Below are positions 9,283 through 21,067 of a stretch of 64,000 nt of DNA, piece after piece (within the stretch, counting starts at the first letter, position 1; every line of letters starts with the position of its first letter). Location: assembly GCF_036231905.1 (NCBI RefSeq), contig NZ_JAZARE010000010.1:219394-283393 (forward strand), in the 5' to 3' direction. A program made the position numbers and the translations under genes. The notes beneath the pieces are model-generated. The model had not been told where the DNA came from. It searched no databases and was given only the letters and a program-made list of their open reading frames with translations. This stretch comes from CAMLIZ01 sp036231905 (GTDB lineage Bacteria; Pseudomonadota; Gammaproteobacteria; Burkholderiales; Burkholderiaceae_C).

Positions 9283-9303
9283 TTCCGATACGATGGATCG
9301 GAA
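9283..9303. promoter_or_regulatory. Candidate IclR operator, inverted repeat
   Basis: TTCCGAT and ATCGGAA form a perfect 7-base inverted repeat with a 7-base spacer. It lies 43 bases before the receptor start codon and 38 bases after the IclR gene. IclR-family operators are often TTCC/GGAA-type palindromes, so this is a plausible binding site, but that is inference only. Confidence 0.5.
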
Positions 9304-9314
9304 GCAAAACCAAA

Positions 9315-9329
9315 TTCTGCAGTGCAGAA
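9315..9329. promoter_or_regulatory. Second palindrome before the Bug receptor
   Basis: TTCTGC-AGT-GCAGAA is a perfect 6-3-6 palindrome ending 16 bases before the TTG start of the receptor. Its position suits a repressor site near a promoter. Which protein binds is unknown; the adjacent IclR protein is the obvious candidate. Confidence 0.45.
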
Positions 9330-9345
9330 CACGATTGGAGACGCC

Positions 9346-10325
9346 TTGAGCCGTGACCTTTCACCCACCCGCCGCAGCCTGCTGACCGCCGCTGCCGCCG
9401 CGGCGCTTGTGGCGCCCTGGACCTCGACTTTCGCGGACACCTATCCCAGCCGCCCCATCACCTTGATCGTGCCCTGGCCCGCCGGCGGCTCCACCGACCG
9501 ACACATGCGCGGCCTGGCGGAGATCGCCAGCAAGCACCTGGGCCAGACCATCGTGGTGGAGAACAAGCCCGGCGCCGGCGGCACCCTGGGCCCCAGCAGC
9601 ATGGCGATGACCGCCAAGCCGGACGGCTACACCATCGCCCAATACCCCATGGGCATGCTGCGGGTGCCGCACATGCAGAAGACGCCGTGGCATCCGATCA
9701 ACGACTTCAGCTTCATCCTCGGCGTGTCGGGTTATACCTTCGGCCTGACGGTGCGGGCCGATTCGCCCTTCAAGACCTTCAACGAGTACATCGAGGCCGC
9801 GCGCCAGAAGCCCAACACCATCGACTACGGCTCGACCGGCATCGGCACCTCGCCGCACCTGCTGATGGAAGAGCTGGCCGACAACGCCAAGGTGCAACTG
9901 GTGCACGTGCCCTTCAAGGGCAACGCCGACATGCAGCAGGCCCTGCTGGGCGGGCATGTCATGGCGCAAAGCGACGCCACCGGCTGGGACAAGTTCGTGG
10001 ACAGCGGCCAGATGCGCCTGCTGGTCACCTTTGGCGAGAAGCGCACCCGCCGCTGGCCCAACGTGCCCACCGCCAAGGAGCTCGGCTACAACGTGGTGTC
10101 CAGCTCACCCTACGGACTGGCGGGCCCCAAGGGCATGGACCCGGCCATCGTGAAGACGCTGCATGACGCGTTCAAGAAGGCGATGGACGACCCCAAGCAC
10201 CTGGCCCTGCTGGAGCAGCTGAACCAGGACCTCTGGTACCGCAACGGCGATGAATACCGCCAATGGGCCGTCGCCACCTTCGCCAAGGACAAGGCGCTGA
10301 TCGAGCGCCTGGGGCTGGCGGCCAA

Positions 10326-10329
<4 letters not shown>
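9346..10329 (+). CDS. Bug-family (TctC-like) periplasmic solute-binding protein
   Basis: 327 residues if translation starts at the TTG at 9346, chosen because GGAG sits five bases upstream; a GTG at 9322 would add eight residues and lacks such a site. The N-terminus SPTRRSLLTAAAAAALVAPW has an arginine pair and hydrophobic core, resembling a Tat-type signal. The mature part has Bug landmarks: YPSRPITLIVPWPAGGSTD, VENKPGAGGTLG, and the VPFKGNADMQQALLGG region. Bug proteins bind small carboxylates and related anions. No TctA/TctB membrane genes are nearby, so it is an orphan receptor here. It overlaps the next gene by GTGA. Confidence 0.9.
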
Positions 10330-11504
<1,175 letters not shown>

Positions 11505-11511
11505 GCCGGGT

Positions 11512-13299
11512 TCAACGCGCGGCGGATGCCGGGTCGGTCGCCGTGCGCATCACCGGATAGAGCCGGAACTGCTCGTCCCACGACGGGTGGCGCCGGTAGA
11601 AGAACTCCAGCCGCGCCTGCGGGCTCCTGGCGAACTCGGCGTCCTCGGCGACGCGTTGGCGGAAGGCCTCCGCCAGCGCCGGGTCGGCCGCCATCTGCTC
11701 GCGCGCCACTTCCTCCGCCACATACGGCTCCATGTACTCCTTGGGCTCGAAGGCGTTGTTGAACAGGCCCCAGGCCGCCAGCGAATCGGGCGCCTGCGGC
11801 TCCAGCAGCGCCATCACCAACCGGGCCTTGCGCTGCGCGATCGGCACGAAGAGTGCACCGGCCGCCAGGTCGCGCTGCTCAGGTTGCCAGCGGCCGTGCA
11901 GGGCGACGCGCTGGTGCGATTCCACCGAGGCCGCCGCAAAGTTCGCCTTGTCAGCACGGAAGGTTTCGAGCGGCACCCGGGCCATCGCCTGAGGCAGCGT
12001 GCGAAAGCTGATGCCATGCACAGCCAGGCGCTGCGCCACCCCCGCGGCATGCGCGGCCGGCACCACATACCCGGCGGCCGGCGCGGGCACGCTGAGCGCC
12101 GGCTGCAAGTCGTCGCGCAAGGGCACGCGCCACAGTTGCGGCCGGCTTTCGTCGTAGCGCGTCATCAGCGCGCCGGACACCTCCGACGGTGTGCGTGTGT
12201 ACTCGTAGCCGCGGAACTCGACGATGCGCTGTTTCTCGCTCGCCTGGTAGTCCAGGGCCACGGGCTGCCCGGCCAGGTGCGCCGCGCGCTCGTCGGCCGC
12301 CTGCTGCAAGGCTCGCCACGCCTGGCCGTGGGCCGCCACCTGCGCCAGCACCGACACCACGGTGTTGCGCGTGATGCGCACGCGGGTGGGATAGTCCTTC
12401 CACGAATGTGCTTCCACCAGCATGGCGAAGCGGTTGCGCAGCAGGAAGTAGCCGGTGGAAAAACGCGGCGGCGACACGCTGTCTTCGAAGCCGGAGGCAG
12501 GATCGTCCTCGGTCACGAAGGACATGTAGAACGGCAAGGGCAACGAGCCCTGGCGCGCGAGGTCGCCGATCACCGCGTCGCGCAGCTGCCTGCCCGCATT
12601 GCGCAGCGCGGGGTCGCCCGCATGCACCGGCTCCACCTGGATGGACACGTCGTGTTCGAACTTCGCGCCGTCGGTGACATGGAGGTCGATCACCGCCAGC
12701 GGATCCCACTCGTTCACCAGGCGCAGCATGGCCTGCATCTCTGGCGAATCGGCCTTGGCGTAGTCGCGGTTCAGGTTGAAGTTCTGCGCGGTGGTGCGCC
12801 AGCCCATCTCCTTCGGGCCACGCTGGTTGGGCCGGTTCCAGGCGCCGAAGCGCTCATGGCCGTCGATGTTGAACACCGGCACGAACAGCAGCACCTGCCG
12901 GTCCAGCGCACCCGGCGCCGCTGCACCCTCCAGCACCTGGCGCAAAGCCAGGAAGCCCGCGTCCTTGCCGTCGATCTCGCCGGCATGGATGCCGCCCTGC
13001 ACCAGCAGCACCGGCAGGCCGCGCCGTTGCGCCTCCTTGGCGGTCAGCGCGCCACTGCGCGAGGCCACCAGCGCCTTCATCGGCCGGCCTTCGGGCGTGT
13101 GGCCGAAGTCGATGCAGCGCACTGCCGCGGGGTAGGCACGCTGGAAGGCATCGCACAGCGCGATCACCTCTTCATAACGGCCGGTCTGCTGCCAGGCCGT
13201 GCGCTCGGCCAGCGTGGTCAACCCAGCGGGCGCCGCGGCCGCGGCGTTGAGCAAGGGCACCACACACAGGCCGGCAGGGAGCAGGGAGCGCAGTTTCAT
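11512..13299 (-). CDS. Exported M14-family zinc carboxypeptidase
   Basis: 595 residues from ATG 13299. A Sec signal is evident (MKLRSLLPAGLCVVPLLNAAAAAP). The zinc site is HxxE in GGIHAGEIDGKD plus the later histidine in VIDLHVTDG. The N-terminal part continues as a peptidase M14 fold (VPVFNIDGHERFGAWNRPNQ), with a catalytic Glu probably in MLVEAHSWKDYPTR. About 250 residues after the peptidase domain look like the beta-rich extension of larger bacterial M14 proteins. Likely role: trimming peptides in the periplasm or outside. It is convergent with the serine hydrolase gene, only seven bases apart. An upstream in-frame GTG/ATG would place extra residues before the signal and was rejected. Confidence 0.9.
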   Translation of the reverse strand: MKLRSLLPAGLCVVPLLNAAAAAPAGLTTLAERTAWQQTGRYEEVIALCDAFQRAYPAAVRCIDFGHTPEGRPMKALVASRSGALTAKEAQRRGLPVLLVQGGIHAGEIDGKDAGFLALRQVLEGAAAPGALDRQVLLFVPVFNIDGHERFGAWNRPNQRGPKEMGWRTTAQNFNLNRDYAKADSPEMQAMLRLVNEWDPLAVIDLHVTDGAKFEHDVSIQVEPVHAGDPALRNAGRQLRDAVIGDLARQGSLPLPFYMSFVTEDDPASGFEDSVSPPRFSTGYFLLRNRFAMLVEAHSWKDYPTRVRITRNTVVSVLAQVAAHGQAWRALQQAADERAAHLAGQPVALDYQASEKQRIVEFRGYEYTRTPSEVSGALMTRYDESRPQLWRVPLRDDLQPALSVPAPAAGYVVPAAHAAGVAQRLAVHGISFRTLPQAMARVPLETFRADKANFAAASVESHQRVALHGRWQPEQRDLAAGALFVPIAQRKARLVMALLEPQAPDSLAAWGLFNNAFEPKEYMEPYVAEEVAREQMAADPALAEAFRQRVAEDAEFARSPQARLEFFYRRHPSWDEQFRLYPVMRTATDPASAAR

Positions 13300-13442
13300 G
13301 GGCAAGCGTGGCCGGCGCCATGCCAGGCCACGGGCAGATGTTGGGAGGGCGGCAGCATAGAACCGATCCGGCAACGGCGCAGCCCGAATCCGGGCCGGCG
13401 AACGTGAGCACCCGTTTCAAAGGCGATCAGCTACACTGCCCG

Positions 13443-13646
13443 CTTGTCAGGAGAGAGCTTCACATGAAGCCGCCGAAGGCGCAGGGTCACCCCCGAACGC
13501 TCAGGCAAAAGGACTGGCAAGACGCTGCAGACTTGCGGCGTACCTCACTGGAGAGAGACGGGTTGCGAGCTCGTCCACCGAAGGGGCAAGCGGAACCACC
13601 GGCCACACCGGCTCCGTCAATCTCTCAGGTAAAGCGGACAGCGAGG
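13443..13646 (+). promoter_or_regulatory. Tandem glycine riboswitch (two aptamers) before gcvT
   Basis: Aptamer 1 is bounded by the P1 helix CTTGTCAG (13443-13450) with CTGGCAAG (13514-13521) and contains the conserved GGAGAGAGC, GCCGAAGGCGCAGG and CTCAGGCAAAAGGAC segments. Aptamer 2 is bounded by CCTCACTG (13543-13550) with CAGCGAGG (13639-13646) and contains GGAGAGAGAC, CCACCGAAGGGGCAAGC and TCTCTCAGGTAAAGCGGACAG. A short linker joins them. This is the classic cooperative glycine sensor; it lies 54 bases before gcvT and would switch on the cleavage operon when glycine is high. The 400-base gap 13300-13699 is otherwise the leader and promoter region; I could not place a convincing -35/-10 pair. 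Confidence 0.97.
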
Positions 13647-13699
13647 GCATCCCCCACCTTCACCGGTGCAGGAATCGATGGCCCTCGGAGAACAACAGA

Positions 13700-14821
13700 A
13701 TGTCCGCTGAAGAAAACCTGCTGAAGACCCCGCTCCATTCCCTGCACCTCGAACTCGGCGCCAAGATGGTGCCCTTTGCCGGCTACGACATGCCGGTGAG
13801 CTACCCCGCCGGCATCGTGGCCGAACACAAGCAGTGCCGCGAGTCCGCCGCGCTGTTCGACGTGTCGCACATGGGCCAGCTGCGCCTGATCGGCAACGAG
13901 GCCGCGGCCGCGCTGGAAACCCTGATGCCGGTGGACGTGGTGGACCTGCCCGTGGGCAAGCAGCGCTACGGCCTGTTCACCAACAGCAACGGCGGCATCC
14001 TCGACGACCTGATGATCACGCGGCGCGAGAACGACCTGTTCGTCATCGTCAACGCCGCCTGCAAGGACGCCGACACCCGGCATCTCATCACCCACATCGG
14101 CCACCGCTGCCAGATCGTGCCGCTGCCCGATCGCGCGCTGCTGGCGCTGCAGGGCCCCAAGGCGGTGGATGCGCTCGCGCGCATGAACCCGGGCGTGGCC
14201 AAGCTCACCTTCATGACCGGCGGCCACTTCGAGCTGGCCGGCGCCGACTGCTTCGTCACCCGCTCGGGCTACACCGGCGAGGACGGCTTCGAGATCTCGG
14301 TGCCTGATACCCATGCGATAGCGCTGGCGCGTGAGCTGCTCGCCGCCCCCGAGGTCAAGCCCGCCGGCCTGGGCGCACGCGACACGCTGCGCCTGGAAGC
14401 CGGGCTGTGCCTGTACGGCCACGACATCAACGAAACCACCACGCCGGTGGAAGCCGCGCTCACCTGGGCGATCCAGAAGGTGCGCCGCCCTGGTGGGGCG
14501 CGGGCTGGCCACTACCCCGGCGCAAGCGTCATCGAGGCGCAGCTCGCGGGCGGCGCCTCCAGCAAGCGCGTGGGCCTGGTGGGCCTGGAGCGCATGCCGG
14601 TGCGCGAAGGCGCGCAGATCTTCGATGCCCATGGCCACAAGCTCGGCCATGTGACCAGCGGCACGCTGGCGCCCGGCGTGAACCAGCCGATCGCGATGGC
14701 GTACCTGGCCGCCAACCACGCCCTGCCCAGCCACGAGGTGTACGCTGAGGTGCGCGGCAAGCGCTACCCGATGCGCGTGGCGCCCATGCCGTTTGCCCCC
14801 CACCGCTACCACCGCGGTTGA
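13700..14821 (+). CDS. gcvT: Aminomethyltransferase, glycine cleavage T protein
   Basis: 373 residues. T protein transfers the aminomethyl carbon from lipoyl-H protein to tetrahydrofolate, releasing ammonia. Landmarks seen: PLHSLHLELGAKMVPFAGYDMPV at the N-terminus, FDVSHMGQL, the SGYTGEDGFE block, and the folate/barrel region AGLGARDTLRLEAGLCLYGHD, ending in RGKRYPM. Length is normal. GGAG ten bases before ATG 13700 serves as ribosome site. First gene after the glycine riboswitch, followed by gcvH 38 bases later. Confidence 0.97.
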   Translation: MSAEENLLKTPLHSLHLELGAKMVPFAGYDMPVSYPAGIVAEHKQCRESAALFDVSHMGQLRLIGNEAAAALETLMPVDVVDLPVGKQRYGLFTNSNGGILDDLMITRRENDLFVIVNAACKDADTRHLITHIGHRCQIVPLPDRALLALQGPKAVDALARMNPGVAKLTFMTGGHFELAGADCFVTRSGYTGEDGFEISVPDTHAIALARELLAAPEVKPAGLGARDTLRLEAGLCLYGHDINETTTPVEAALTWAIQKVRRPGGARAGHYPGASVIEAQLAGGASSKRVGLVGLERMPVREGAQIFDAHGHKLGHVTSGTLAPGVNQPIAMAYLAANHALPSHEVYAEVRGKRYPMRVAPMPFAPHRYHRG

Positions 14822-14859
14822 ACCTTCCTTCTCCATCACGAACACGCCAGGAGCATCGA

Positions 14860-15234
14860 ATGACGACCAAGTACACCGAAGAACACGAGTGGATCAACAT
14901 CGAGGACCACGAAGCCGCGATCGTCGGCATCACCCACCATGCGCAGGACGCGCTGGGTGACGTGGTCTTCGTCGACCTGCCCGAAGTGGGCAAGAGCTAC
15001 AAGAAGGGCGAGGTCGCCGGCGTCGTGGAATCGGTGAAGGCCGCGGCCGACCTGTACATGCCCTGCACCGGCGAAGTGGTGGAAGTGAACGAGGAGCTGC
15101 GCGCCAACCCGTCGCTGGCCAACACCGACCCGCTGGGCAATGGCTGGTTCTTCAAGGTGCATGTGACCAACATGGCCGAGTTCGACGAACTGATGGATCC
15201 GCCCGCGTACGACGCCCTGCTGAAGACCCTTTGA
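14860..15234 (+). CDS. gcvH: Glycine cleavage system H protein
   Basis: 124 residues from ATG 14860, with CAGGAG six bases upstream. The lipoyl-attachment lysine is Lys60 in VVESVKAAADLY. The EHEWI N-terminus and the NEELRANPSLANTDPLGNGW segment are typical. H protein shuttles the aminomethyl group between P, T and L proteins. An upstream in-frame start at 14818 would overlap gcvT and lacks a ribosome site. The L protein (lpd) is not in this window. Confidence 0.97.
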   Translation: MTTKYTEEHEWINIEDHEAAIVGITHHAQDALGDVVFVDLPEVGKSYKKGEVAGVVESVKAAADLYMPCTGEVVEVNEELRANPSLANTDPLGNGWFFKVHVTNMAEFDELMDPPAYDALLKTL

Positions 15235-15319
15235 TCCTCCCTTTCGGCATGCGGCCACCCGCCGCCTGCCGACGCCGGCGCCCACCGCGCCGTTTCTTTT
15301 TCTTCTGCCGCCACAAGCC

Positions 15320-18217
<2,898 letters not shown>

Positions 18218-18218
18218 T

Positions 18219-19061
18219 GTGCCAGCCGCCCGCGTCACGAAACTGTTCCTGGCGCTGGTGGTGCTGAGCTTCCTGGCCGGCTGCGTGGAGCGGCAGTTCT
18301 TCTACCCGGACCGCACGGTCTACACCACGCCGCAGCAGTTCGGGCTCGCGTCGCGGGACGTGACCATCCCCGGGCCGGACGGCAGCCGCCTGCATGGCTG
18401 GTGGCTGCCGGCTCAGGGCCCCGTGCGCGGCACGGTGCTGCACCTGCACGGCAACGCGGCCAACATCTCCAACCACCTGCCGCTGGTGGAATGGCTGCCC
18501 AAGGCCGGTTTCAACCTGCTCACCTTCGACTACCGCGGCTTCGGCCAGTCCAGCGGCGAGCCCAGCCTGGACGGCGTGGTGGCTGATTCCCTGGCAGCCC
18601 TGCGCTGGCTGCGCCAGCAACCGGGCGTGAACGCGCAGCGGGTGGTGGTGCTGGGGCAGAGCCTCGGCGGCGCCACGGCCGTGCGCACCGTGGTGGCAGA
18701 TCCGGCGGGCGTGAAGCTGCTGGTGCTGGACTGCCCCTTCAGCAGCTACCGCGGCATCGCGCGTGATGCCGTGCGCGGCAGCGCGCTGGCCGCCCTGCTG
18801 CCCGCGGCGCAGTGGCTGCTGCCCGGCGCGGAGCGTGACCCGCTCACCGCCGTGAAAAAACTTACCGTGCCGGTGTTCGTGCTGCACAGCGCGGACGACA
18901 CGGTCGTGCCTTTGGCACATGGCCGGGCCTTGTTTGCGGCCGCACCCGAACCGAAACAGTGGCTGGAAGTCCAACAGACCCAGCATGTCGACGGGCTCAC
19001 ACACGAGCCCGTGCGGCAGCAGGTGATCGCCGCGATGCAAACCGCATTGCAGGCGCCCTAG
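18219..19061 (+). CDS. Alpha/beta-hydrolase lipoprotein (BEM46/YfhR-like)
   Basis: 280 residues from the GTG at 18219. The N-terminus is a lipoprotein signal with lipobox LAGC (VVLSFLAGCVERQFFYP), so the enzyme is probably membrane-anchored and faces the periplasm. The fold is clear: oxyanion region LHLHGNAANIS, nucleophile elbow LGQSLGGAT, acid in HSADDTVVP, and His in QTQHVDGL. BEM46-type hydrolases have no agreed substrate. It sits between gcvP and sdaA in the glycine-serine operon, with no obvious metabolic link; it could be a passenger. Ribosome site is weak. Confidence 0.88.
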   Translation: MPAARVTKLFLALVVLSFLAGCVERQFFYPDRTVYTTPQQFGLASRDVTIPGPDGSRLHGWWLPAQGPVRGTVLHLHGNAANISNHLPLVEWLPKAGFNLLTFDYRGFGQSSGEPSLDGVVADSLAALRWLRQQPGVNAQRVVVLGQSLGGATAVRTVVADPAGVKLLVLDCPFSSYRGIARDAVRGSALAALLPAAQWLLPGAERDPLTAVKKLTVPVFVLHSADDTVVPLAHGRALFAAAPEPKQWLEVQQTQHVDGLTHEPVRQQVIAAMQTALQAP

Positions 19062-19077
19062 AACCGGAGACAACGAG

Positions 19078-20469
19078 ATGGCAGTTTCAGCCTTCGATCT
19101 GTTCAAGATCGGCATCGGCCCCAGCAGCTCCCACACCGTGGGCCCCATGCGCGCCGCGCGCATGTTCGCGCTGCGCCTGCAGCACGAGGGCCTGCTCGAT
19201 CGCACCGCCCGCGTGCAGTCGCAGCTGTATGGCTCCCTGGGCGCCACCGGCAAGGGCCACGGCAGCGACAAGGCCGTGCTGCTGGGCTTGCTGGGCCATG
19301 AGCCCGACACGGTGGATGTGGAGGCGGTGCCCGCGATGCTCGACGGCCTGCGTGGCACCGGCCGGCTGCGCCTGCTGGGGCAGCACGAGATCGCGTTCAA
19401 CGAAGCGCAGGACCTCATCTTCCTGCGCCGCGAGACCCTGCCCTTCCATGCCAACGGCATGCGCATCACTGCCTTCGACGCCGCCGGCGCCGAGCTGCTG
19501 AGCAAGACCTACTACTCGGTGGGCGGCGGCTTCGTGGTGAGCGAGGAAGTGGCGGCCGACGGCAGCAAGCACAAGGCCGTCGCGCCTGACACCACCGTGC
19601 TGCCCTACCCCTTCCACAGCGGCGACGACCTGCTGGCGCTCACCCGGCGCGAACACTGCAGCATCGCCGAGATCATGCGGCGCAACGAGCGCCACTGGCG
19701 CACCGACGCCGAGATCGACGCCGGCCTGTTGCGCATCTGGAAGGCGATGCAGGATTGCGTGGCCCGCGGCTGCCGCACCGAAGGCATCCTGCCCGGCGGC
19801 TTCAAGGTCAAGCGCCGCGCGGCCGCGCTGTTCCAGGCGCTCACCAGCAACCCCGAAGCCGCCCTGCGGGACCCCCTGCAGGTGATCGACTGGGTGAACC
19901 TCTACGCCCTGGCGGTGAACGAGGAGAACGCCGCCGGCGGCCGCGTGGTGACGGCGCCCACCAACGGCGCTGCCGGCATCGTGCCCGCCGTGCTGCACTA
20001 CTACGCGCGCTTCATCCCGAATGCGAATGACCAGGGCGTGATCGACTTTCTGCTTACCGCCGCGGCCATCGGCATCCTCTACAAGGAGAACGCCTCCATC
20101 TCGGGCGCCGAAGTGGGCTGCCAGGGCGAGGTCGGCGTGGCGTGTTCGATGGCTGCCGCCGCATTGGCAGCGGTGCTGGGCGGTACGCCGGAGCAGGTGG
20201 AGAACGCCGCCGAGATCGGCATGGAGCACCACCTGGGCCTCACCTGCGACCCGGTGGGCGGGTTGGTGCAGATCCCCTGCATCGAACGCAACGCCATCGC
20301 GTCGGTGAAGGCGCTGAACGCCGCCCGCATGGCGCTGCGCGGGGATGGCACCCACCATGTGAGCCTCGACAAGGTCATCAAGACCATGCGCGAGACGGGC
20401 GCGGACATGCAGGTGAAGTACAAGGAAACGGCGCGCGGCGGGCTGGCGGTGAATATCGTGGAGTGCTGA
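19078..20469 (+). CDS. sdaA: L-serine ammonia-lyase (single-chain, iron-sulfur type)
   Basis: 463 residues. It deaminates L-serine to pyruvate and ammonia with an oxygen-labile [4Fe-4S] cluster. N-terminus SAFDLFKIGIGPSSSHTVGP is diagnostic; cluster cysteines are in the VGCQGEVGVACSMAAAAL and LGLTCDPVGGLVQIPC regions. The protein ends ...VNIVEC; in the Legionella enzyme the C-terminal cysteine reaches into the active site, so this tail is functionally constrained. GGAG lies upstream of ATG 19078. Placed after gcvTHP, it completes glycine to serine (with GlyA elsewhere) to pyruvate. Its 3' end is repeated twice downstream (24904-24924 and 26216-26251). Confidence 0.97.
   Translation: MAVSAFDLFKIGIGPSSSHTVGPMRAARMFALRLQHEGLLDRTARVQSQLYGSLGATGKGHGSDKAVLLGLLGHEPDTVDVEAVPAMLDGLRGTGRLRLLGQHEIAFNEAQDLIFLRRETLPFHANGMRITAFDAAGAELLSKTYYSVGGGFVVSEEVAADGSKHKAVAPDTTVLPYPFHSGDDLLALTRREHCSIAEIMRRNERHWRTDAEIDAGLLRIWKAMQDCVARGCRTEGILPGGFKVKRRAAALFQALTSNPEAALRDPLQVIDWVNLYALAVNEENAAGGRVVTAPTNGAAGIVPAVLHYYARFIPNANDQGVIDFLLTAAAIGILYKENASISGAEVGCQGEVGVACSMAAAALAAVLGGTPEQVENAAEIGMEHHLGLTCDPVGGLVQIPCIERNAIASVKALNAARMALRGDGTHHVSLDKVIKTMRETGADMQVKYKETARGGLAVNIVEC
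20434..20469 (+). repeat. sdaA 3' end, copy A of a three-copy direct repeat
   Basis: The last 36 bases of sdaA, encoding the end of the protein (RGGLAVNIVEC and stop). Copy C at 26216-26251 matches 31 of 36 bases in the same orientation and still reads RGGLAVNTVEC-stop. Copy B at 24904-24924 matches 18 of 21 of the last bases. The copies bracket two blocks of accessory genes. This pattern resembles attachment-site duplication at the 3' end of a gene, though no integrase is present. Confidence 0.8.
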
Positions 20470-20506
20470 GGTTGTTCGGGTTGCTGCTCGTGCGTTGACC
20501 GAGCGA

Positions 20507-20742
20507 GCCAAGCCCCAGACGGGCAGCCGTCGGCGCTTCATCTGCTGGCCCTCGCTGCGCGAGGGTTCCCTGCGATGCTCGGTCTTGCGGCCCGTGGCTC
20601 AACTCGCTGCGTTCGCTTCGCTCACTGCGCTCAAACAGTCGCCACGAGTCAGTTGTTGATGCGCGCTAACGCGCGCGGCCGCAAGTCCTGTGCTTCTCGG
20701 CTGCGCACAGGCGCGCCGCCGTCTGCCCGCCTGGGGCTTGGC
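20507..20742 (+). repeat. Structured intergenic element E1 with 30-base terminal inverted repeats
   Basis: The arms at 20507-20536 and 20713-20742 pair with 3 mismatches in 30. Inside are a perfect 7-bp hairpin (20549-20565, CCCTCGC-TGC-GCGAGGG), the conserved motif CCTGCGATGCTC (20569-20580), a GAGTCAGTTGTTGATGCGCG segment and CTTCTCGGC before the right arm. The same order occurs at 53320-53550 and 63763-63992, with different but still paired arms. It starts 38 bases after sdaA. The rest of the gap to 21067 holds only the hairpin at 20956-20989; no gene is convincing there. Confidence 0.85.
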
Positions 20743-20955
20743 GGAAGCGTGGTGGGACTGGAGTGAACGCATGCGACCCTGAAGAGAGATACGGTGTCCC
20801 AATCTCTTTTCCGCAAAAGGTGTCGGTCCCACCTGATCGCCTGCTTCGAGCGGCCTGCCGAGTGCACGGTACACGTGGACGGCACTGCGCAGTCGCGACC
20901 CGCCCAAGAGGGCATCGTCATCTCGCAGCGGCCCACCCGCATCCAGGCGCAGTTC

Positions 20956-20989
20956 GACGCGAGCTGCCGCATTCGCGGCAGCTCGCGTC
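20956..20989. terminator. Perfect 15-bp hairpin, possible bidirectional terminator
   Basis: GACGCGAGCTGCCGC (20956-20970) and its exact complement (20975-20989) enclose the loop ATTC. It lies about 80 bases beyond the stop of the minus-strand exported protein gene ending at 21068. No T-run follows on either strand, so Rho-independent termination is uncertain; it could instead stabilise or protect a transcript end. Confidence 0.5.
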
Positions 20990-21067
20990 GGTTGGGGCAT
21001 GGGCCCGGCGGGTGGCAGTGTCTGACGAATTCGGGGCCTTCAGCACCGCCCGCGCCGGCGCCCCGAC

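Noticed and set aside
20507..20742. Interpretation of E1-E3 as insertion sequences
   Set aside because: No transposase frame, no consistent target-site duplication that I can see, and the terminal repeats differ between copies.
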